Below are positions 59,096-64,000 of a stretch of 64,000 nt of DNA, one piece after another. Numbering within the stretch: position 1 is the stretch's first letter; every line of letters starts with the position of its first letter. The stretch is from an uncultured Christensenella sp. Lineage in GTDB: Bacteria > Bacillota > Clostridia > Christensenellales > Borkfalkiaceae. Under the pieces are notes generated by a model, which was not told the origin of the DNA, searched no databases, and saw only the letters and a program-made list of their open reading frames with translations. The stretch is from NCBI GenBank assembly GCA_910579705.1, contig CAJTUI010000009.1:1-64000 (forward strand), written 5' to 3'. Position numbers and translations under genes: made by a program.

Positions 59096-59116
59096 ATAAC
59101 AGTATATGCGAAAAGT
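59088..59116 (+). repeat. attR: right 29-bp direct repeat, covering the spoIIIAG start
   Basis: Identical to 55833-55861. The spoIIIAG start codon (59106) lies inside it. Upstream of that ATG there is no ribosome site in the integrated state, whereas in the excised state spoIIIAF translation would run into it. Confidence 0.93.
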
Positions 59117-59465
59117 TATTGATTACGTGAAAGAAAACAAAAAAATAATAATAGTAGTCCTGCTTATCGCGATACTTATCGGTACCGTTTATTTAATAGA
59201 CAAAGGAAAAAAATCATCTTCGTCGATTTCCGCAAGCAAGGAAAAGACCGCAACCGAGGTCAAACTAACGGGTATCCTGTCAAGCATAGACGGGGTTGGG
59301 GCCACCGACGTAATGATAACGGAAAACGAAGGAAAAATACTCGGAGTGGTAATTGTCTGCGAAGGCGCAAACAATATTATGACGAGGAGCAACATTTTAA
59401 ACGCCGTAGCAACGGCGCTGAATATCGACAAAAAAATTATTGCAATCTATTCAATGACTGTATAA
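59106..59465 (+). CDS. spoIIIAG: Stage III sporulation protein AG (short form)
   Basis: A 119-residue protein with one membrane helix (residues 12-33), a Ser/Lys-rich linker and a single ring-building-motif domain of about 75 residues ending NIDKKIIAIYSMTV. Bacillus SpoIIIAG, which forms the large ring in the intermembrane space, is about 230 residues; the present protein lacks the inserted beta region. Its 5' end is inside attR and it has no ribosome site of its own, so efficient translation may need excision of the element and coupling to spoIIIAF. Confidence 0.88.
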   Translation: MRKVIDYVKENKKIIIVVLLIAILIGTVYLIDKGKKSSSSISASKEKTATEVKLTGILSSIDGVGATDVMITENEGKILGVVIVCEGANNIMTRSNILNAVATALNIDKKIIAIYSMTV

Positions 59466-59475
59466 GGAGAAATTT

Positions 59476-59961
59476 ATGTCAAAAACCAAAAAAATTATCG
59501 TAATGTCATCACTCGTACTCTTGCTTGCCGTAACGGCAGTGCTCAACGTTCTGCTTGCCAAAAACAGAACCGCAAACGGCGACACGGCAATCACCACTTC
59601 GAACTACTTCTCAACCTACCGTTCCGAAAGGACGACGACCAGAAGCGAAGAACTGTTGCAGATTGACAGCGTTATAGCGCTCTATGAAGAGGGCAGCGAA
59701 AAGTACACCGAGGCCGTTAATCTCAAAATGAAGATAGTTGAGATAATGGAAAAAGAGCTTGTACTCGAAACTATGATCAAATCAAAAGGATTTTCCGACG
59801 CGGTAGTTTCTATCGGCGTTGATTCCGATAACGTAAACGTGTTTATCAACTCCAACGAACTTAAAACCGAAACCGCGCTTTCGATATATAATTGCCTTAA
59901 AGAAGAGGCGGGCGTTAATCCTCTCAACATAATTATAATGCCTGTTTACTCACAAATCTGA
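59476..59961 (+). CDS. spoIIIAH: Stage III sporulation protein AH
   Basis: A 161-residue mother-cell membrane protein with an N-terminal helix (residues 5-27), a polar linker rich in Thr, Ser and Arg, and the C-terminal YscJ/FliF-like ring domain (VVSIGVDSDNVNVFINSNEL) that pairs with SpoIIQ of the forespore. The length is slightly below Bacillus SpoIIIAH (about 218). An AAGGAG ribosome site precedes the ATG. Confidence 0.92.
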   Translation: MSKTKKIIVMSSLVLLLAVTAVLNVLLAKNRTANGDTAITTSNYFSTYRSERTTTRSEELLQIDSVIALYEEGSEKYTEAVNLKMKIVEIMEKELVLETMIKSKGFSDAVVSIGVDSDNVNVFINSNELKTETALSIYNCLKEEAGVNPLNIIIMPVYSQI

Positions 59962-59969
59962 TTTAGTAG

Positions 59970-59998
59970 TTGCAAAATCCGAAAAAAGGTGTTATACT
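59970..59998 (+). promoter_or_regulatory. Promoter of asp23 (vegetative)
   Basis: TTGCAA and TATACT separated by 17 bp, between spoIIIAH and asp23. This lets the housekeeping genes downstream be expressed without the sporulation cluster. Confidence 0.7.
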
Positions 59999-60017
59999 AA
60001 TGTCAAGGAGACTGGAT

Positions 60018-60353
60018 ATGGCACATTTCAGGCACGACCCTACGTCTACTCAGAAAGGTAAGGTGACTTATAACTCGGGCATAGTAAGCGGCATTGTCGC
60101 ACTGGCCATCAATGAAGTGGAGGGCGTTACTTTACTCAATACGAAGAACAAGGGCGTAAAACTCAATTTCGAAAAACAAGGCATTATTGCTGATATAAGC
60201 GTTAAGGTGGACAGCAACTGCAACGTTTCCTCGCTCGCTTTCAGGATTCAGCAATCGATAAAACACAACGTCGAGTCGATGACGAAATATAAGGTTGCGA
60301 AGGTTGACGTCCACGTTCAGGACGTAAATTTCCCCGAAAATTCGGCATTGTAA
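60018..60353 (+). CDS. Asp23/Gls24 family envelope stress protein
   Basis: A 111-residue member of the Asp23/Gls24 family (YloU/YqhY-like): GKVTYNSGIVSGIVALAINEVEGVTLL at the start and the late VKVDSNCNVSSLAFRIQQSIKHNVESMTKYKVAKVDVHVQDV. In Firmicutes YqhY is encoded near accBC and nusB and is linked to fatty-acid synthesis control; others act in cell-envelope homeostasis. ATG 60018 follows an AAGGAG site; an ATG 18 bases earlier coincides with the likely transcription start. Confidence 0.9.
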   Translation: MAHFRHDPTSTQKGKVTYNSGIVSGIVALAINEVEGVTLLNTKNKGVKLNFEKQGIIADISVKVDSNCNVSSLAFRIQQSIKHNVESMTKYKVAKVDVHVQDVNFPENSAL

Positions 60354-60363
60354 TATTACGTTT

Positions 60364-60402
60364 ATTCCCTTAAATTTTTTAAGGGAATATTTGTATTTTT
60401 TA
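60364..60402 (+). terminator. Terminator or attenuator between asp23 and nusB
   Basis: An 11-bp stem (ATTCCCTTAAA / TTTAAGGGAAT) with a 3-base loop and ATTTGTATTTTTT behind it, ending just before the nusB ribosome site. Confidence 0.7.
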
Positions 60403-60412
60403 ACGGAGGGTT

Positions 60413-60817
60413 ATGAGAACCGCAGCCAGAGAAACATTATTCAAAATTATTTTCGCCTCGCAGTTTACGGAAGAAACCGACGGGGTTTTTAAACAGTCGC
60501 TTTACGCAAAAGAAAAGCTTGACGAAAAGGATACCGCGTACTGCGACGACGTGCTCGGTATTATCCGCGTACATAAAGACGAGTTCACGGAAATTTTAAA
60601 CAGCCGTTCCAGACTGTTTCCCGAGGCCAGACTTTTCCCCGCCGACAGGAGCGTTTTGTTTATCGCGCTCGCGGAGATACTTTACCGCGACGATATTCCC
60701 GATACGGTATCGGTAAACGAGGCCGCAAACATCGCGTCGAAATTCTCTTCGGAAAAAAGCGCGTCGTTCGTAAGCGGAATACTCGCGGAGGTAATCAGGG
60801 AGAAAACCGGTGTATAA
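60413..60817 (+). CDS. nusB: Transcription antitermination factor NusB
   Basis: A 134-residue all-helical protein that with NusE binds boxA in rRNA transcripts. Family features: TAARETLFKIIFASQF at the start, DRSVLFIALAEILYRDDIPDTVSVNEAANIASKFSSEKSASFVSGIL at the end. A strong ACGGAGGG ribosome site precedes the ATG. It overlaps folD by eight bases. Confidence 0.95.
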   Translation: MRTAARETLFKIIFASQFTEETDGVFKQSLYAKEKLDEKDTAYCDDVLGIIRVHKDEFTEILNSRSRLFPEARLFPADRSVLFIALAEILYRDDIPDTVSVNEAANIASKFSSEKSASFVSGILAEVIREKTGV

Positions 60818-61655
60818 AATCATAGACGGAAAGAAGATTGCCGCAACCCTGCGCGAAAAGTTAAAGGACAACGTTTTAAAGTTCAGAACCGAACGCGGCA
60901 GGGAAATAGGGCTTGCCGTTGTGCTGGTCGGAAACAACCCCGCCTCACAGGTCTATGTCAGAAACAAGATTAAAGCCTGCGAGGAAGTAGGCATAAAATC
61001 TTTCGCATATTACCTACCCGAAAACACTTCCCAGTCGGCTTTGGAAGAGCTTATCGTCGGTCTGGCCGCCGACGACGGAGTTCACGGCATACTCTTGCAA
61101 CTGCCTCTGCCAGACGGACTGGACAGCGCGAAAGCTTTGAAACTCATACCCGAAGAAAAGGACGTGGACGGTTTTTCCGCGTTCAATATCGGTAACCTGT
61201 GCCTCAACGCCACTGCCTCGGTCGCGTGCACGCCTTTGGGCGTTATGAAAATGCTCGAATACGAGGGGATAGAGGTAAACGGAAAAAGAGCGGTCGTTCT
61301 GGGCAGGTCCAATATTGTGGGCAAGCCTATGGCAATGTTACTTCTCAACGCCGACGCGACCGTTACCGTCTGTCACAGTAAGACGCATAACCTAGAAGAA
61401 GAGTGCCGCCGCGCGGATATACTTGTCGCCGCGGTAGGCAGGGCCAAGTTTGTTAAGCAAGAAATGGTCAAAGAGGGTGCGGTCGTGATAGACGTGGGTA
61501 TGAACCGTGACGAAAACGGAAAGCTTTGCGGGGACGTCGATTTCGAGAACGTTAAAGATAAATGCTCGTACATAACGCCCGTGCCGGGCGGCGTCGGGCC
61601 TATGACAATCACTATGCTTTTATATAATACTTATTGCGCCGCGGTAAGGAGATAA
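60810..61655 (+). CDS. folD: Methylene-tetrahydrofolate dehydrogenase/cyclohydrolase FolD
   Basis: The 281-residue bifunctional enzyme interconverts 5,10-methylene-, methenyl- and 10-formyl-tetrahydrofolate. The catalytic Lys and Tyr lie in QVYVRNKIKACEEVG; GRSNIVGKPMAMLL is the NADP-binding loop and PGGVGPMTITMLLYNT closes the protein. Normal length. It sits in the widespread nusB-folD-ispA-dxs cluster of Clostridia. Confidence 0.96.
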   Translation: MYKIIDGKKIAATLREKLKDNVLKFRTERGREIGLAVVLVGNNPASQVYVRNKIKACEEVGIKSFAYYLPENTSQSALEELIVGLAADDGVHGILLQLPLPDGLDSAKALKLIPEEKDVDGFSAFNIGNLCLNATASVACTPLGVMKMLEYEGIEVNGKRAVVLGRSNIVGKPMAMLLLNADATVTVCHSKTHNLEEECRRADILVAAVGRAKFVKQEMVKEGAVVIDVGMNRDENGKLCGDVDFENVKDKCSYITPVPGGVGPMTITMLLYNTYCAAVRR

Positions 61656-61657
61656 AC

Positions 61658-62536
61658 TTGACGGATTTCACAGCAAAATACAAACGTTATCAGGACGCGT
61701 TCGAGGACGTGTTAAACAGATTTTACGACAAACTGAACGTAACTCCCGAAATTCTCGCCGAAAGTCTTAAATACAGTCTGAAACTGGGCGGTAAAAGAAT
61801 AAGGCCCGTTCTTATGTATGCGGTGGGGGATTTACTCGGTATTGAAAGCGACAAGCTGGACAATTTTGCGCTCGCACTCGAACTCATACACACGTATTCG
61901 CTTATCCACGACGATTTACCCGATATGGATAACGACGATTTCAGACGCGGCAAGCCGTCCAACCACAAGGTTTTCGGCGCGGATAACGCCATTCTCGCGG
62001 GCGACGGATTGCTTAACACGGCGTATTCCGTGCTTTTCGGCGAGTGTTTCAAGGGCGACGGATATATTTCTGCCGCAAAATATATATGCGACTGCGCGGG
62101 AATAGAGGGAATGATTGCGGGACAGTCCGCAGACCTGTTGCACGAAAACGACCGGACCGTGGATAAGGACGTGCTCGATTTTATTTACGAACACAAGACC
62201 GCAAAGCTTATTATGGCGGCGGTGATGACGCCGAGCATACTTTGCGGCGGGAAATATTATTCGGAGCTTAAAGCCTTTGCGCTTAACCTCGGTTTCCTGT
62301 TTCAGCTTACGGACGATATACTGGACGTTGAAGGCAGTTTCGAAAATCTGGGTAAGAGCATAGGCAAGGACAGCGCCGAGGGCAAGTACACTGGCGTGAG
62401 GCTTTACGGGCTTTCGGGAAGTAAGGTCAAGGCGGATTTGCTGGCCGAAAATTGCTTTAAGCTTTTGGAGGCGCCGGACGGAGATACGGCGTTTTTAAGA
62501 GATACCGTCAATTTCGTGCGCCAAAGAATTAACTGA
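61658..62536 (+). CDS. ispA: Farnesyl (geranyl) diphosphate synthase
   Basis: A 292-residue polyprenyl synthase that condenses isopentenyl diphosphate with allylic diphosphates. The first Asp-rich motif is DDLPDMDNDD, the second DDILD, both intact; KLGGKRIRPVL binds the substrate. I chose the TTG at 61658, which follows an AAGGAG site, rather than a TTG at 61634 inside folD. It is part of the isoprenoid set with dxs, on either side of the OLE RNA gene. Confidence 0.94.
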   Translation: MTDFTAKYKRYQDAFEDVLNRFYDKLNVTPEILAESLKYSLKLGGKRIRPVLMYAVGDLLGIESDKLDNFALALELIHTYSLIHDDLPDMDNDDFRRGKPSNHKVFGADNAILAGDGLLNTAYSVLFGECFKGDGYISAAKYICDCAGIEGMIAGQSADLLHENDRTVDKDVLDFIYEHKTAKLIMAAVMTPSILCGGKYYSELKAFALNLGFLFQLTDDILDVEGSFENLGKSIGKDSAEGKYTGVRLYGLSGSKVKADLLAENCFKLLEAPDGDTAFLRDTVNFVRQRIN

Positions 62537-62543
62537 TTTTCTA

Positions 62544-62572
62544 TTGACATTAATATAATATTGTGTTACAAT
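62544..62572 (+). promoter_or_regulatory. Promoter of the OLE RNA gene
   Basis: Consensus TTGACA and TACAAT separated by exactly 17 bp, with the expected start about 62579, a few bases before the outer helix of the RNA. So the RNA can be made independently of the ispA transcript. Confidence 0.75.
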
Positions 62573-62578
62573 AACCGT

Positions 62579-63140
62579 AACAGATATAGTGGTGCAGTAT
62601 TCTAGTCAATTTCTGTTGATGCGAAGGCGGGGGTAAAATACCGTCAAAGGGCATATCGATGAAGTTTCTGGTGTTTGCTTGCTTTTGCCAAAAGTGGGTG
62701 AATGCTGGGAGTAAAGGTTTATGGGAGCTTGGTAACGGCATACCGCAGCCTAACCCATTTACCGTGGAGGCTGGCAAAAATAAATTTTGTCAGTATAAAC
62801 CTGCTATCAGGCGAAAGCTTGGTACAGAGTAGCCTGCTTTGAGTGAAAACAGCGGATAGCGGATTTTACGACAATTTCCGTTCGGCCAAACGCAGTTGTC
62901 TATTGCCGCTTGAAATTGATTTTGCAAAAGAAGATAAGCTCAGCAGCCATTGTCAAGGAAAGCTTCTAGACTGTTTTTATATTAGAGATTACGGTGTGGA
63001 CTAAGTGGTGATTCGGTTATGCCTGTGCGTTCAGGTTCTTAAAAGGAAACTGCTTCTTCGGCGACGGGGAGTGAACCTGAGGGAAATCCTACCGAACCTA
63101 AGCCGCAAAGTTTATTTAATATAAACCACTATATTACTTT
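62579..63140 (+). ncRNA. ole: OLE RNA (ornate, large, extremophilic RNA)
   Basis: About 560 bases without a plausible protein gene. Ends pair perfectly over 10 bp: 62584-62593 with 63125-63134 (ATATAGTGGT / ACCACTATAT). Inside are further long helices, for example TTTTGCCA/TGGCAAAA, TCAGGTTC/GAACCTGA and TTCGGT/ACCGAA around the conserved-looking 3' domain with GGGAGTGAACCTGAGGG, and a CTTCGG loop. Size, position between ispA and dxs, and the OapA-like gene directly downstream match OLE RNA, which forms a membrane ribonucleoprotein with OapA and is known mainly from extremophilic and anaerobic Firmicutes. I could not align it to the family model, so the call rests on context, length and structure. 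Confidence 0.88.
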
Positions 63141-63144
63141 TTTT

Positions 63145-63167
63145 TACGCACGATAAAGGAGTGCGTA
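63145..63167 (+). promoter_or_regulatory. Hairpin with a ribosome-site-like loop before oapA
   Basis: Seven-bp stem TACGCAC / GTGCGTA whose loop contains AAAGGA, followed by TTTTAAATTT. It may terminate the OLE RNA or influence oapA. The ribosome-like sequence is 26 bases from the oapA ATG, too far for normal use. Confidence 0.4.
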
Positions 63168-63186
63168 TTTTAAATTTAATTGGTAT

Positions 63187-63795
63187 ATGGATAAAGACGA
63201 CAGTTTAAACAAGAACGAAAAAACAGCGAGAAACAAAAAGAAAAAACAAAAACAGAAGAAAAAGCGCGTTCCGGGTTGGCTTGCCTGGGGGCTTTCGGTG
63301 CTATTGATTTCATTCGTACTTACGATTGTATTCAGTTTCCTTACCGAAATTTCCATTAAGGGCAGTCCCGTCTATGTATGCGTTATCGCGCTCGTCGTTC
63401 TGCTTGCGCTCAATATCGGTTGCGACGTGCTCGCAAACGCGATAATGACTTGCAGTCCCGAAGCGTTCCACGCTATGGCCTCGAATAAAATCAAGGGCGC
63501 AAAGCGTTCGGTTTCGCTCTGTCGCAATGCGACCAAGCTCGGCAGTATTTTCGCCGACGTTATCGGCGACATCTGCGGTATCGTCAGCGGCGCCGCGGGC
63601 ACGGCGCTTGTGGTATATATCGCCGCGAGCGGCGGCACTACTATGGAACTTATCGCCTCGATAGGGGTCAGCGCGGTTATCGGCGCGCTCACAGTCGGCG
63701 GCAAGGCCATTTTCAAACATTTTGCAGTGAAATTCAATAAACAGATAGTTTTCGGTTTTGCCAAATTCACGACGCTTTTCAAAAAGGAAAAATAA
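63187..63795 (+). CDS. oapA: OapA-like OLE-associated membrane protein
   Basis: A 202-residue protein with a very basic N-terminus (about 20 Lys/Arg in residues 10-35, suitable for RNA binding) and four predicted membrane helices (near residues 35-55, 63-85, 125-148, 155-172). Polar motifs inside the membrane region include GCDVLANAI and the DxxxD of FADVIGDICG, as expected for OapA, which docks OLE RNA to the membrane and needs RNA plus protein for growth at low temperature, in alcohols or at high Mg in Halalkalibacterium. It lies directly after the OLE RNA. No normal ribosome site is visible before ATG 63187. Its stop overlaps the dxs start (TAATG). Confidence 0.85.
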   Translation: MDKDDSLNKNEKTARNKKKKQKQKKKRVPGWLAWGLSVLLISFVLTIVFSFLTEISIKGSPVYVCVIALVVLLALNIGCDVLANAIMTCSPEAFHAMASNKIKGAKRSVSLCRNATKLGSIFADVIGDICGIVSGAAGTALVVYIAASGGTTMELIASIGVSAVIGALTVGGKAIFKHFAVKFNKQIVFGFAKFTTLFKKEK

Positions 63796-64000
63796 TGCTT
63801 GATCAGATAAGCAGTAAAAATATAAAAGAACTTGATTTGCCGCAGCTTTCCGCGCTTTGCGAGGAGGCACGGCAAATTATTATTTCTACGGTCTTTAAAA
63901 ACGGCGGACACCTTTCTTCCAATCTCGGCGCGGTCGAACTGACAGTTGCGTTACATAAGGTGTTTGACTTCCCCGAAGACAAACTCATTTTCGACGTTGG
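63795..64000 (+). CDS. dxs: 1-deoxy-D-xylulose-5-phosphate synthase, N-terminal part
   Basis: The first 68 codons of Dxs, cut by the window edge. Recognisable are LDQISSKNIKELDL at the start and GGHLSSNLGAVELTVALHKVFD, the conserved thiamine-diphosphate-binding region. Dxs condenses pyruvate and glyceraldehyde-3-phosphate in the methylerythritol phosphate pathway for isoprenoids, the same pathway as ispA. It overlaps oapA by one base. Confidence 0.95.
   Translation, partial: MLDQISSKNIKELDLPQLSALCEEARQIIISTVFKNGGHLSSNLGAVELTVALHKVFDFPEDKLIFDV

Larger units (their letters stand above)
55833..59116 (-). mobile_element. 3.25-kb integrative element inserted between spoIIIAF and spoIIIAG
   Basis: Bounded by perfect 29-bp direct repeats at the exact spoIIIAF/spoIIIAG junction. 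All six genes are on the minus strand: two unknown small proteins, a 23-residue peptide, a recombinase-like protein, an excisionase-like protein and a tyrosine integrase. Pairs of GTCCAC repeats with 11-bp spacing lie inside both ends (55933/55944 and 58953/58964) and look like integrase arm sites. Base composition is more AT-rich than the flanks. There are no mobilisation, replication or capsid genes, so it is either a minimal satellite-type element or a domesticated, developmentally excised insertion. Confidence 0.9.

Noticed and set aside
62550..62777. Small minus-strand open frame inside the OLE region
   Set aside because: No ribosome site; the bases are explained by paired RNA segments.
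62579..63140. tmRNA, RNase P RNA or a group II intron as alternatives for the ncRNA
   Set aside because: No tRNA-like ends or tag ORF, none of the conserved RNase P core that I can recognise, and no intron boundary or reverse transcriptase; gene context points to OLE.

Overview
The window looks like a piece of chromosome from an anaerobic, spore-forming member of the Clostridia (Firmicutes), probably an uncultured, gut-type lineage. The reasons are: a complete spoIIIAA-AH cluster and spo0A; strictly anaerobic metabolism (reverse rubrerythrin, bifunctional AdhE, the electron-bifurcating NfnAB pair); Firmicutes-type gene pairs (tsaC-ywlE-rpiB, DnaD-type replication protein, YjzC-like and DUF4364 proteins); and SD-led genes with canonical vegetative promoters (TTGAxx, 17 bp, TATAAT). 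The taxonomic call is inference; no 16S gene is present.

Layout. 1-640: end of an IS3-family (IS150-like) element cut by the window edge. 0.65-9.4 kb: lipoprotein, fructose-bisphosphate aldolase, GAPDH, YchF, ArgRS, reverse rubrerythrin, an extremely Cys-rich small protein, a BrkB-like membrane protein, tRNA-Thr and a cation diffusion facilitator. 9.4-24.5 kb: DnaD-like protein (minus strand), then a long plus-strand run: sbcD-sbcC, a degenerate alpha/beta hydrolase, signal peptidase I, ACT protein and DUF711 protein, oligoendopeptidase F, replicative helicase DnaB, tsaC, ywlE, rpiB and a 50-residue YjzC-like protein. 24.6-36.9 kb: adhE plus a small kinase-like protein, nfnAB, DUF4364/TSCPD genes, NUDIX hydrolase, and a TetR-controlled ABC-2 exporter. 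36.9-52.3 kb: M29 aminopeptidase, RlmI-like methyltransferase, heterodimeric ABC exporter, ABC-F protein, spo0A, two tRNA-Leu genes, an FMN reductase with an mtnN pseudogene behind it, polA-coaE, a GNAT protein and a repeat lipoprotein.

52.4-64 kb is the most interesting part. The sporulation genes spoIIIAA-AF are followed by a 3.25-kb integrative element bounded by perfect 29-bp direct repeats that lie exactly across the spoIIIAF/spoIIIAG junction. Precise excision would restore overlapping, translationally coupled spoIIIAF and spoIIIAG. The element carries a tyrosine integrase, an excisionase-like protein, a second protein that looks like a catalytically dead tyrosine recombinase, and three small unknown genes. 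After spoIIIAG-AH come asp23, nusB, folD and ispA, then a gene-free stretch of about 650 bases that I identify as an OLE (ornate large extremophilic) RNA gene with its own promoter, directly followed by the gene for its membrane partner OapA and the start of dxs.

Other points worth attention: Spo0A has the phosphoacceptor Asp56 but lacks the acidic pair at positions 10/11; its gene is preceded by 0A-box-like sites. A tRNA-Leu with anticodon AAG implies inosine-34 decoding of leucine codons. Several genes (the CDF transporter, an ABC exporter, an FMN reductase, polA) have a perfect -10 element only 6-8 bases before the ATG and are probably transcribed as leaderless mRNAs. SbcC has no visible CxxC zinc hook.
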